64,000 nt of DNA, taken from positions 1,674,001 through 1,738,000 of the forward strand of contig CM055612.1 in assembly GCA_029379385.1 (NCBI GenBank), in the 5' to 3' direction. Source of the DNA: Quillaja saponaria. Its lineage: Eukaryota > Streptophyta > Magnoliopsida > Fabales > Quillajaceae. A program made the position numbers and the translations under genes. Positions 49,621-60,517 of the stretch are shown here, piece after piece. Numbering within the stretch: position 1 is the first letter of the stretch; the number at the start of each line of letters is the position of its first letter. Under the pieces are notes generated by a model that was not told where the DNA came from, ran no database searches, and was given only the letters and a program-made list of their open reading frames with translations.

Positions 49621-50896
49621 AAAAATTATAGAAAGGTCCATTTTGTAAAATATAAATTTTAAATAGATTATTTTTGAAACTAATATTAAAAATGACTAAA
49701 ATTATCATTTTATTTATCACGTCAACCAGTCACATCAGTAAAAAATAAAAAAAAATAAAAATAAACAGTAATTTCGTGAGCCCAACTCACGGCGTTATTG
49801 TACATATCTTTTTGTAAGTGAGAAAAAAAATTATTTTTATCTTTTTTCAAAAATAAAAATATATGAATAGTAACTTCGTGAGTCCAACTCATGAAGCTAC
49901 TACTTAATTCTTTTTCTTATTTTTTATTTGTATCTTGAAAAAATTTATCCTAATATTACAACCACAAAAAAATAAAAATAAACAGTAACGTCATGATCCC
50001 AACTCACGAAATTACTGTTATTTGTTTTGTAATTTTTCTTTTTAGTAGAAAGAAAATGTTTACATTTATATAGTTTAATTTCTTAATAATTCAATTTTCG
50101 ATGAATTAAATTTACAAAAAATACTAGTTTTTTTAATAATTTAAGAATTAAATGCATCTATTATTATAAAAAATAGTACACTAATTACTTTACCCAAAAA
50201 ATTGTTAATTTATATATAAAATTAATTAATTTGATAAAAGGAAAGAAAAAAGAATATACTCATTGTTGTATGATTGTTGCGGGCACTGGTGACTAGATTT
50301 GATTCCATTTCAACAAGGAAGCTTACGAATGCAGTGAAGTTTCTCATTGACAAAGAGAATATGATCTTACGAAGAAATAGTTTTATCAAAAAAAAAATTA
50401 TTAATTTATTTATTATTGTCTTACTAAATATATAGATTAAAAAAATACAAGGGAGAAAATAAATTAAAAATAAATAATAGTAATTTCATGTGTTGGGCTC
50501 ACGAAGTAACTGTTTATGTGTTTTTTTATAATCTTTTTTTTGAAACATCGTAAAATTTTTAAATCGACTGAAAAAAAAAATTACAAAACAAATAACAGTA
50601 ACTTCATGGGTTAGGATCACAAAATTAGTGTTCATTTTAATTTTTTTATGGTTGTAATGTTGGGGTAAATTTTTTCAAGATAAATAAAAAATACAAAAAA
50701 ACTGTTAATGTATAGTAACTATTCATATATTTCTCACTTAAAAAAAAATTTCAACGAATGGACAAAATTAAAAAAATAAAATAAACAACAGTAACTTCAT
50801 GTGGCAGGTGAGATGATAAATTTGGTCTATTTTTAATATTAATTATAAAAATAATCAATTTTGAATTTATATTTTCAAAAATAGTTCATGATTTTT
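49621..50896. mobile_element. Hairpin-rich long-TIR element, copy 1
   Basis: About 1.28 kb with ends that are inverted repeats of each other over roughly 95 bases (left AAAAATTATAGAAAGGTCC, with AAATATAAATTT and TAATATTAAAAATG further in). The interior has at least five near-palindromic units of about 35 bases built on CAGTAA(C/T)TTCGTGAG / CTCACGAA(A/G)TTACTG, at about 49767, 49868, 49981, 50475 and 50588. No transposase. It is absent at the matching position after copy B (about 42580). It carries a fragment of KO exon 3. The superfamily is not identified and no clean target duplication is seen. Confidence 0.8.
50266..50347 (+). pseudogene. KO intron 2/exon 3 fragment captured inside the element
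   Basis: TTGTATGATTGTTGC followed by GACTAGATTTGATTCC, AACAAGGAAGCTTACGAATG and AGTGAAGTTTCTCA match the intron 2 end and first ~64 bases of exon 3 of the short-anchor KO type (compare 57004-57085). The acceptor is mutated here to GCGGG. Coding sense [19 protein letters not shown]. Confidence 0.92.
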
Positions 50897-50996
50897 CGAA
50901 ACAGAAAATATGTTACAAAGCCCATATTGGGATCCTAGTGCAAATTTGTCTGAGCACAAGTGTGATTGGTTGTCAGATAAGACATTAGATAAGGAG

Positions 50997-51062
50997 AAAG
51001 AGCATATGTGGTCTCTTGGAGAGACAGAGAAAGAGCATATGTGGTCTCTTGGAGAGACAGAA
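50997..51062. repeat. Direct repeat, 2 x 33 bp
   Basis: AAAGAGCATATGTGG followed by TCTCTTGGAGAGACAGA occurs twice with a 33-base period. Only one unit is present in the related sequences at 54550 and 55945. Confidence 0.92.
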
Positions 51063-51130
51063 GACATATTATACGAGATTGAGGTTGATTTTTCAATTTT
51101 ATTTTTATTTTTAATTATTATTTTTTTTTT

Positions 51131-52644
51131 TTAAAAGATATATCCTAACAAATGTTCTGGGAGCCAATGCTCAGGTTGGACAAATATACTAGTGTAAGAC
51201 AAATCATTTTTGTTGTAAAAGTAACTTATCTTATGTCTATTATTTTTTTAACATCCAGAAGAGACACTGTTGTCACAGAGAAGCCATGATAGAAAATGTT
51301 TCAAGGAGATTGCACACACATGTGAATACCTCTCCTATTCAGGTTGTAAACTTTAGGAAAGTATTTGAATCTGAACTCTTTGGAGTAGCACTGAAGCGAG
51401 TTCCTTTTTAAATGGAAATGCATACTTAATGTAGAATAAAAATTCTAGAGCACTTGAGTTAAATTCACAGGCTCTGGGACAAGTCAAATCCATTTACATG
51501 GAGGAGCTAGGGAGTACTTTATCAAGAGAGGAGATGTTCAAAATTCTGGTGATTGACACGATGGAGGATGCAATTGAGGTGGACTGGAGAGATTTTTTCC
51601 CTTACCTGAAATGGATTCCAAATAAGAGCGTGGAAATGAAAATCCAACGGATGAGTTTCCGAAGAAAAGCAGTGATGAGTGCACTGATCAATGAACAGAA
51701 GAAGAAAATAGCTTCAGGAGAGGTAGTGTGCTGTGCAATTTCAAATCTTGTATGAAGACTCTTGATGGCTAGTGACATAATCTTGTGCCTCTGCTGAACA
51801 TGTAACTGGAATTGAATTGTTATGGTGACTATTTGTTAAGTGAAGCAAAAGAACTAACTGACGGACAAATTATTATGTTGCTCTGGGAGACGATCATTGA
51901 GACATCAGGTACTACAATGGTCACAGCGAATGGGCCATGAATGAACTTGCTGAAGACCAAAACCAACAGGCTGTGTCAGTTGCTTATTTCTCTCATTCAT
52001 CTTAGTACTGTATGTCACTAATCCCTCTCTACCATTAGTAATCCAGGATCGACTCTATCAGGAACTCCAAAGTATTTGTGGATGCTAGAAGATTACAGAG
52101 GAAAACTTGCCTCTGCTACCATACTTAGGAGCTGTCTTCCATGAAACTCTGAGAAAGCATAGCCCAGTTTTTGTAGTGCCATTGCGACATGCTCATGAAG
52201 ACACCCAATTGGGAGGGTATCACATTCATGCCGGAAGCCAGGTTGTTTGATATTATCAGCTTAATTTTTTATCTTTTACTGTAAGTATGATTCCCAGTAT
52301 CGACATGAAATTGTTTCACGGATTGCTATAAATATATATGGATGTCACATGAACAAGAAGCAATGGGAAAACCTGATGAATGGAAGCCTGAGTGGTTTCT
52401 GGATAAGAAGTATGATCCTATGGATTTGTACAAGACAATGGCTTTTGGAGCTGGAAAGAGGGTAGGTACAGGTTCTCTTCAGGCAATGTTAATAGCTTGC
52501 ACGGCAAGTGGAAGATTGATTCAGGAGTTCAAATGGAAGCTGAAAGAAGGGGAAGAAGAACATGTTGATACAGTAGGCCTCGCCACCCATAAGCTCCATC
52601 CCCTACAAGTAATACTCAATACAAGATATCAAAAGGCAAGATAA
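51131..52644 (+). pseudogene. ent-Kaurene oxidase pseudogene C2 (partial duplicate of C1)
   Basis: Begins mid-exon 3 ([14 protein letters not shown]) at the duplication junction and continues to the gene end. It shares with C1 the lost exon 4 donor, the broken exon 6 and exon 8 acceptors, the exon 6 one-base loss and the GGT glycine codon at the haem cysteine (52465-52467). It lacks C1's exon 7 TGA (reads TTGCGACAT) and has its own TAG in exon 7 (GGATGCTAGAAG). It has no promoter or 5' exons. Confidence 0.93.
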
Positions 52645-53114
52645 ATAGATTCTAAAGATTTGATCTCGGCATTTCGACCTGTAAACCATGTTCATAGAGG
52701 TTCTATTCCATATAAAACTGAGCTTCATGAGCATAGGTTTTATTCTCTAAAATAGGTTGTATTATCTGTCATTTGAAGTGGGTTTCTCTTTCTATAATGC
52801 CTCTGATAGTGTTGTAAACCGAAGTTAAAGCATGCTATCCTTTGGGTAATTGCCCAGAACTCTGGTCGTTTTCCAATATATTTGATCCCTTCAAATAAAC
52901 TTTACGTTGTTGGGCTTTTGATTTGAGTTGTAATATTGACAGAGTTATGAGCTGTTAATGTAGTGTCGGCCCAATTGTGAATGAAGGAGATTGTAAAGTC
53001 ATCAATTCTTAATCTTAAATAAATATTTGAATAGAAAATGTGTTATAAAAGTCTTTATATAAATATCCTTCCGTGTGAATCATTGACAAATATAGTATAG
53101 ATCATACTATAAGC
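52645..53114. other. 3' flank of KO copy C2
   Basis: Near-identical to 49151-49620; no gene. Confidence 0.6.
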
Positions 53115-54450
53115 AAAAATTATAGAAAGGTCCATTTTGTAAAATATAAATTTAAAATGGATTTTTTTTAAAATTAATATTAAAAATGGATTAAAATTAC
53201 CATTTTACTTATCACGTCAACCAATCACATCAGTAAAAAATAAAAATAATAAAAAATAAACAGTAATTTCGTGAACCCAACTCACGGCGTTATTGTACAT
53301 ATCTTTTTGTAAGTGAGAAGAAAAAATTATTTTTATCTTTTTTCAAAAATAAAAATATATGAATAGTAACTTCGTGAGTCCAACTCATGAAGCTACTACT
53401 TAATTCTTTTTCTTATTTTTTATTTGTATCTTGAAAAAATTTATCCTAATATTACAACCACAAAAAAATAAAAATAAATAGTAACGTCGTGATCCCAACT
53501 CACGAAATTACTGTTATTTGTTTTGTAATTTTTCTTTTTAGTAGAAAGAAAATTTTTAGATTTATATAGTTTAATTTCTTAACTATTCAATTTTTGATGA
53601 AATTAAATTTACAAAACAATACTAATTTTGTTTTAATAATTTAAGGATTAAATGCATCTATTATTATAAAAAATAGTACACTAATTACTTTACCCAAAAA
53701 ATTGTTAATTTATATATAAAATTAATTTATTTGATAAAAGGAAAGGCAAAAAATATACTCATTGTTGTATGATTGTTGCAGGCAGTGGTGACTAGATTTG
53801 ATTCCATTTCAACAAGGAAGCTTACGAATGCAGTGAAGTTTCTCATTGACAAAGAGAATATGATTTTATCAAGAAATAATTTTATCAAAAAAAAATTATT
53901 AATTTATCTATTATTGTCTTACTAAATATATAGATTAAAAAAATACAAGGGAGAAAATAAATTAAAAATAAATAAATAGTAATTTTATGTGTTGGGCTCA
54001 CGAAGTAACTGTTTATGTGTTTTTTTATAATCTTTTTTTTGAAACATCGTAAAATTTTTAAATCGACTGAAAAAAAAAAATTACAAAACAAACAACAGTA
54101 ACTTCATGGGTTGGGATCACGAAATTAGTGTTCATTTTAATTTTTTTATGGTTGTAATGTTGGATAAATTTTTTCAAGATAAATAAAAAATAAAAAAAAA
54201 CTATTAATGAATAGTAACTATTCATATATTTTTTATTTTTGAAAAATGATAAAAAAATTTCTCACTTACAAATTTTTTTTTTCTTCCCACTTAAAAAAAA
54301 ATTTCAACGAATGGACGAAATTAAAAAAATAAAATAAACAACAATAACTTCATGTGGCAGGTAAGATGATAAATTTGGTCTATTTTTAATATTAATTATA
54401 AAAATAATCAATTTTGAATTTATATTTTTTAAAATAGTCCATGATTTTTC
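53115..54450. mobile_element. Hairpin-rich long-TIR element, copy 2 (co-duplicated)
   Basis: Duplicate of the element at 49621, carried along in the 3.49-kb tandem duplication. It has about 70 extra bases near 54226-54295 (TTTTTATTTTTGAAAAATG...CTCACTTAC) that copy 1 lacks or lost. Same terminal inverted repeats and hairpin units. Confidence 0.8.
53765..53846 (+). pseudogene. Captured KO exon 3 fragment, second copy
   Basis: As at 50266-50347, but the splice acceptor is still TTGCAG/GCAGTGGTGACTAG, so this copy is nearer to the source. The exon match ends at TTTCTCA, after which the element sequence (TTGACAAAGAG) resumes. Confidence 0.92.
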
Positions 54451-54575
54451 GAAACAGAAAATATGTTACAAAGCCCATATTGGAATCCTAGTGCAAATTT
54501 GTCTGAGCATAAATGTGATTGGTTGTCAGATAAGACATTAGATAAGGAGAAAGAGCAATATGTGGGCTCTTGGAG

Positions 54576-55658
54576 GACTTTTGGATAAAAGGGTCTAAGT
54601 TCTAAAATTTTTGTACAAAATGGTAAATTTATTATTTTAATAGGTAAAATGGGGTAAATGCTGAAACCACATTTTCAAAACACGGTTTCTAAGTCCACCC
54701 TGGCATGCCATGTCACCCACGGACCCCACAGCACACACCTCACAGGGAGCGCGCGTGAAAAAAAGAAAAAAGTTGAAACCGGCTTTTGAAAAGCCGGTTT
54801 CAACAAAATTTTATCCCCCGCGGGAGACAAAATTTTGACGGGAGCATTGTGCAATTTCCTCCTCCAAAAGCAGCTTCTAGCCTTGAGGCTGGAGACTGAG
54901 GGCTGGGACTAAAAAAAGAATTTGGATTGGGTGCACTGGGCAGTCAATGAAAATATATATCCATCAAGTCTTAACTTAATTAATTAAAATTAAAATATTT
55001 TTAATTTAAGTCTGATCATTGACTGATTTATATATAAATTTTTTATTATTCTAATTTTTTTATCTCATTTTATGTGTAATTAAAGTATTATTATTTACTA
55101 AATTGTGATTCATAATTTTTTTAGAGTTTAAAATATAATTTAATATATATATATATATATTATAAATAAATAATTATTGTACTTATTCTTTAATTAATAT
55201 ACATAATAAAATAATTTTAGATATTTTTTAATCAATTAAATGAACATAACATATCACATCTCTAAAAGCTGAAAAAAAAAAAAAATACAACTTCCAACTA
55301 TAAAACCACCGAGAGAAGTATTGTACACTTTCTTTTTTTTATTTTTTGTTTTGCCATTTTTTCTTTTTCTGTTGCAAGCCCATCCTCCTAATTTAAGGGC
55401 ATTACAGTTCTCAATTTTGTCTCCGGCGGGGGACAAAATTTTGTTGAAACCGGCTTTTCAAAAGTCGGTTTCAACTTTTTTCTTTTTTTCACGCGCGCCT
55501 CCTGTGAGGTGTGTGCTGTAGGGTTCGTGGGTGACATGGCATGTCAGGTTGGACTCAGAAACCGTGTTTTGAAAATGCAGTTTCAACATTTACCCTATTT
55601 TGGCTATTAAAGTAATAATTTTATCATTTTGTACACAAATTTTGGGACTTAAGTCCGT
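54576..55658. mobile_element. MULE-like element with long terminal inverted repeats
   Basis: 1083 bases inserted in the spacer after C2; the uninterrupted site is seen at 51009-51030. It is flanked by a perfect 9-base duplication CTCTTGGAG (54567-54575 and 55659-55667). The terminal repeats extend about 250-270 bases inward (left to about 54845, right from about 55412), sharing GTACAAAATG, TTTCAAAACACGGTTTCT, CATGCCATGTCACCCACG and CACACACCTCACAG. The left end has about 15 extra terminal bases. The interior is AT-rich and non-coding. The 9-base duplication and long TIRs fit a non-autonomous Mutator-like element. Confidence 0.9.
54772..54804. repeat. Perfect palindrome within the MULE-like left TIR
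   Basis: GTTGAAACCGGCTTTT, one G, then its exact reverse complement: 16-base arms with a 1-base loop. A slightly imperfect version is at 55443-55475 in the right TIR. Confidence 0.95.
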
Positions 55659-55719
55659 CTCTTGGAGAGACAGAAGACATATTGTACGAGATTGAGGTTG
55701 ATTTTTCAATTTATTTTTT

Positions 55720-55840
55720 TTAATTGATGTGACTGGTTAACGTGAGAGGTAAAATGACCGTTCATTTCTAATATTAATTTTTAAAATAATTTATTTCAAA
55801 TTTATATTTTTAAAAATAATCCATTTCATAATTTTTCCTT
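55720..55840. mobile_element. Solo right end of the hairpin-rich element
   Basis: TTAATTGATGTGACTGGTTAACGTGAG through to ATAATTTTTCC is the reverse complement of the left end of the elements at 49621 and 53115, and precedes GAAACAGAAAATATGTTACAAAG just as their right ends do. The rest of the element is missing. Confidence 0.75.
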
Positions 55841-56275
55841 GAAACAGAAAATATGTTACAAAGCCCATATTGGAATCCTAGTGCAAATTTGACTAAGCAT
55901 AAATGTGATTGGTAGTCAGATAAGACATTGGATAAGGAGAAAGAGCAATATGTGGTCTCTTGGAGAGACAGAAGACATTGTGCGAGATTGAGGTTGATTT
56001 TTCAAATTTCTATTTCAACAACATTAATGATCATATTAAGGGAAACTCCATCATCATATCATAGAAACCCTGTTTTAATTCGAATAGAAATTATTAGAAA
56101 AGTTATAATCGGATTGTGCATAAATATCATTGGTCAGATAAGATACTGACCACAAAATTTGGAAATCCAATCAGTATTAAGTGGAATCAACAACATTAAC
56201 GATCATATTTAAGAGAAGATCCATCATCACATCACAGAAACGCTGTTCTTCAGAGTTTTTCTTTTGCCAAGGAAA
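55841..56275. other. Upstream region of KO copy E
   Basis: Short-anchor type promoter region, matching 42601-43090 and including the CATCATCATATCATAGAAACCCTG word and a second diverged copy of it nearer the ATG. No TATA box as clear as that of the anchored type. Confidence 0.55.
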
Positions 56276-58617
56276 ATGGCTACCTCAGTTTATCATACAA
56301 AGCCCTTTGCCGCCTCAGTTTCTCTGGGTGGTTTCTCCACCATTAGAGGACAGAGCAGAGTTACGGAGAAGAAACATATTACACTACCATCTGTACCATT
56401 GGAGAAGAAGCATCTTACCCTACCATCTGTACCTGGTATTAAATTGCAGCATTGTTTTTCTGTTTTCTACACAAATTCTTGATATTGGTTTAGGTTTCAA
56501 ATTCACAATAGAAGTAGTTAATTTATAAGTAAAATGAATCTGTTCCTTTTGTGACAGAATATATATGAAATGATAAAAATTGTTTAACTTGGGGGAAAAT
56601 GGGTGGTGCAGTGGTTCCGGGGTTACCCGTGTTAGGAAACTTGCTGCAACTAAAGGAGAAGAAACCCTTAACGACGTTCAAGCAGTGGGCTGATATTCAT
56701 GGGCCAATTTACTCGATCAGACTTGGTGATTCGACTGTCATTGTTATCAATTCTGCAGATATAGCCGATGAGGTGAGTATAACTGCCACTGCTCTGCTTT
56801 TTCATGTTCCAGTCCTAGTTTTGCACCTTTAATATAGCAATTTTCCCACTATAAATAGAAGCAGATATATGTACCCGTGGAAATGCTATTCCCATAACAA
56901 AAAGCCTAACATTATTTATTATTTGCATCTATTTCATGTTTTTTATTTTCATTTTTCTTCGTGAAATTCAAGACTATTTCGGCTTCTAATTATCAATCAA
57001 AAATTTGTATGATTTTTGCAGGCAATGGTGACTAGATTTGATTCCATTTCAACAAGGAAGCTTACGAATGCAGTGAAGTTTCTCAGTATGGATGGATGTA
57101 TGGTTGCCACAAGTGACTACAGTGAGTTTCACAAAGCTATTAAAAAACATGCCCTAACAAGCCTTTTGGGACCAACAGCTCAGGTTGATAAACACAACTA
57201 TGTTGAGAAATTACTTTTGTTGCCAAACTCCTCTGATGCTTAATCTTTATAATATTCAGAAGCGACATCGCTGTCACAGAGATGCCATGGTAGATAGTCT
57301 TTCCAGGAAGTTGCATACACATGTGACTACCTCTCCTAATCAGACTATAAATTTTAGGGAACTATTCCGATCGGAACAATTTGGAGTAGCACTGAAGGAG
57401 GTGAGTTCCTTTTTAAATGGAATAATGTATTATGCAGAATAAAATTGCTAGATCTAGTACTTAATTGAATGAAATTTGCAGGCTCTAGGAAAAGATATTG
57501 TCGAACCCATTTTCGTGGAAGAGCTAGGGAGTACTTTGTCAAGAGAAGAAATATTCAAAATTTTGGTGCTTGACCTCTTGGAGGGTGCAATCGAGGTGGA
57601 CTGGAGAGATTTCTTCCCTTACCTGAAATGGATTCCAAATAAGAGTTTGGAAATGAAACTCCAGGGGCTGAATTTCAGGAGAAAAGTAGTGATGAGTGCA
57701 CTTATGAAGGAGCAGAAAAGCGAATAGCTTCAGGAGAGGTAATGTTAAGTAATGCAATTTTAAATCTTCTATGAAGGCTCTGTTGGCTATTGAGAATTTG
57801 ACATAATGTTGTGCTTGTGCTGGACAATGAACATATAACAGGAATTGGATTGTTATTTTGACTACCTATTATCTGAAGCAAAAGAACTAACTGAAGAACA
57901 AATTTCTATGTTGCTGTGGGAGATTATAATTGAGATACCAGATACTACAGTGGTTACAGCAGAATGGGCCATGTTTGAACTTGCTAAAGACCAAAACCGA
58001 CAGAATCGACTCTATCAAGAGCTCCAAAATATATGTGGACATGAGAAGATTACAGAGGAAAACTTGCCTCAGCTGCCATACTTAGGAGCTGTTTTTCATG
58101 AGACCTTAAGAAAGCATACCCCAGTTCCAATAATACCATTCCGATATGTTCATGAAGATACCGAATTAGGAGGGTATCATGTTCCTGCCGGAAGTGAGGT
58201 TGTTTGATATTCATTTTGATCTTAATGTGTTATTCTTTAGCTTTCTTACTATGTAAATATGATTGCCAATTCTGACATGAAATTATGGCACAGATTGCTA
58301 TAAATTTATATGGATGTAACATGGACAAGAATAAGTGGGAAAACCCACAAGAGTGGAAGCCTGAGAGGTTTCTCGACGACAAGTATAATACTGCAGATTT
58401 GTACAAGACGATGGCTTTTGGAGGAGGGAAGAGGGTATGTGCAGGTGCTACTCAGGCAACGTTGTCAGTTTCTGTGGCAATTGGTAGGCTGATTCAGGAG
58501 TTTGAATGGAGCCTGAAAGTAGGAGAGGAAGAAAATGTGGATACTGTGAGCCTCACCACCCACAAGTTACATCCACTACATGCATTCCTCAAGCCAAGAG
58601 ATCAGGATAAAAAATAA
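56276..58617 (+). pseudogene. ent-Kaurene oxidase copy E, short-anchor type, one 1-nt deletion
   Basis: The best-preserved short-anchor copy. Exons: 56276-56435, 56612-56772, 57022-57183, 57260-57400, 57482 to about 57736, 57842-58198 and 58294-58617. Exon 57842-58198 is exactly 357 bases, the sum of exons 6 (162) and 7 (195) of the intact gene. The N-terminus MATSVYHTKPFAASVSLGG goes straight to STIRGQSRVTEKKH without the FSLLLFLFF anchor; TLPSVP is present twice. I-helix EIPDTTV, ExxR ETLR, PERF and haem loop [11 protein letters not shown] are all present. The only lesion seen is one base missing at 57716-57720 (GAGCAGAAAAGCGAA against GAGCAGAAGAAGCGAA), giving TAG at 57725-57727. A product would end near residue 290, before I-helix and haem loop. 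It could be a sequencing error or a young null. Confidence 0.93.
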
Positions 58618-58944
58618 TATTTATTCTTTGGTGCAGAGCTGTTTCTCTAGTAAAATTTAGTGATTTTTATAGAGGTTATGATCCATATCCATAAATAATA
58701 GAGCTTCATGCCTTCTACCTAAAAAAAATTGGAAAATTTAGGTCATTTGAAATGAAGTTTATATTATTTTTTATATTTGGACATTGTGTTTAAAATCTAA
58801 AAAAAAAAATGTTGAATTCAATTCATTTGAAATGGATTTTAAATTTTGTATGTTTTGAATAAAAATGAATTACTATAGATTTTAAGTTCTTCACACAAAA
58901 AATGTATCAAATTTCATTTTGTATAATCCATTTGAGATTAGTAA

Positions 58945-59280
58945 GTAATGGACACACCTTAAATGACAATGTTATCTTTATAATTTTTTACTCCTTAAAT
59001 ATATGATATTTTAACCATTATTGTTTCTCACACATTATATAACAATTTTTCACATTATTTTTTTTATATTTTAAATGATATTTTTACTCTTATTATTTTT
59101 AACATCTTACATGAAAATTTTACCCTTATTATTTTTCACATTTTAAATGACACTTTTATCTTTATTATTTCTCATATCATCTTAAATAATTTTACCCTTA
59201 TTATTTTCTACCACCTTAAATGACACTCTATCCTTATTATTTCTCACACCTTAAATAATAATTAATCTTTATTAATTTTC
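58945..59280. repeat. Degenerate ~35-bp tandem array, copy 3
   Basis: Same words and position as 35490-35800 and 45770-46080. Confidence 0.8.
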
Positions 59281-60473
59281 ACAATTTTTTGTAATTATTA
59301 AAATTATTAATTTATATGTAATATATTTTGTGTTTCATGACATTCATTGAACATTTTGCATTATCTATGTTTGTACGTGCTTAGCTACAATTACGAACAT
59401 CAAATTATAGAAGTGTGACTACTAAAAAGTTTTAGTAAGCATATAATAGGCTGTCGTGGACATATCTTTTAGTATTATTATTTCAATGATCATTTTAATT
59501 AAAAGAATAGGACAGTTTTAAAAAAAAATGTAATTAAAACGAATTTTTCATATGTTCTAAACGAGATAATTGAATTGAATTTTATAATTATTTATTTTAT
59601 CAAATATTTTTTATTTTTTATTTAGTTCCAAACTGTTAAATCAAGTTATTATTAAATTTTGAACTTTTTGAACTCAATAAATAATAATCAAACATGATGG
59701 AGAATATTTTTTTTTTCCATTTTCTTACTAGGTATAATAAGTATATTTACCTATAATTTTTTGGTATGTATATTAATTATTAATTAACATATATATAAAT
59801 ATCATAAACACAATTTACGTATTGATACAAAAGTTAATATTATAATAAGAGTACTTTAAATATTTTAATTATTTTTTAAAAATTTGGATTAAATTGTAGT
59901 ATTTTTTTAAATAAAAATAATAAAATCAATAGAAACCTGTGAAACTTTTAGAAATTTAGGAGAGGTTGATCTAATATTAACGTAATCCACTGGAGTTTGG
60001 TGTAATTATTGGAAAAAAAAAAAAAAAAAAAGGGAAAAGAAATTTGATGCAGGTGGTTAGTTGGGTATGCTACTTTTTTTCTTCTAATTTGCTGGGAAAC
60101 AAACACTGCTACACTGAAGAGGAGAAGATAGGAACAGAACAGACCGGTATCTTCCTTATCCATAGACAATGACCACATTGCAAATTCGTTTCTGTCAGCA
60201 TTCTTGCATTAATTCAGAAAATTGATCTTGATATTCCAAATACCAAACGCCAAAAAGGAATCTTTTTTTTTTGCATAATGCTTGACAACAATCAAAAAGG
60301 GTGGGATCCAAACAATCCTCATCTCTCAAAAGTGATGGAGCATATACCATTTATCACCTGCTACTGAGAAACGACAACTTAGCTCTGCTTGAAATTTAGC
60401 CATGAAAACAGTGATCTTAGGTTTCCGTCTGTATCGAAAACAATCACCAGCCAAAGGCAAGCACCATTATTAC

Positions 60474-60480
60474 TATATAA
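60474..60480 (+). promoter_or_regulatory. Probable TATA box of the intact KO gene
   Basis: TATATAA in ATTACTATATAAACCCTG, 38 bases before the ATG at 60518, preceded by AAAACAATCACCAGCCAAAGG. Both words are conserved in copy B. The leader would be only about 10-15 bases long if transcription starts the usual 25-30 bases downstream. Confidence 0.7.
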
Positions 60481-60517
60481 ACCCTGTTCAACGTTTTTGT
60501 TTAGTAAAGTGGCTACC

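Larger units (their letters stand above)
47638..51130. repeat. Tandem duplication, unit 1 (3.49 kb)
   Basis: This block, from exon 3 of C1 to the downstream spacer, is repeated directly after itself with a constant 3494-base offset across the KO exons (for example 48004 and 51498; 48848 and 52342) and very few differences. The junction near 51131-51134 lies at TTAA, which is also present at both parental breakpoints (47638-47641 and 55720-55723). Confidence 0.92.
58618..60517. other. Spacer inside KO module 3 and promoter of the intact KO gene
   Basis: Contains the third degenerate array (58945-59280), a conserved stretch with TAGCTACAATTACGAACATCAAATTATAG, and the anchored-type promoter from about 59940, ending in TATATAA 38 bases before the ATG. 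No gene. Confidence 0.7.

Noticed and set aside
49740..54300. Regular hairpin repeats as a CRISPR array
   Set aside because: Plant nuclear context, units diverged and unevenly spaced, and they lie inside a TIR element.
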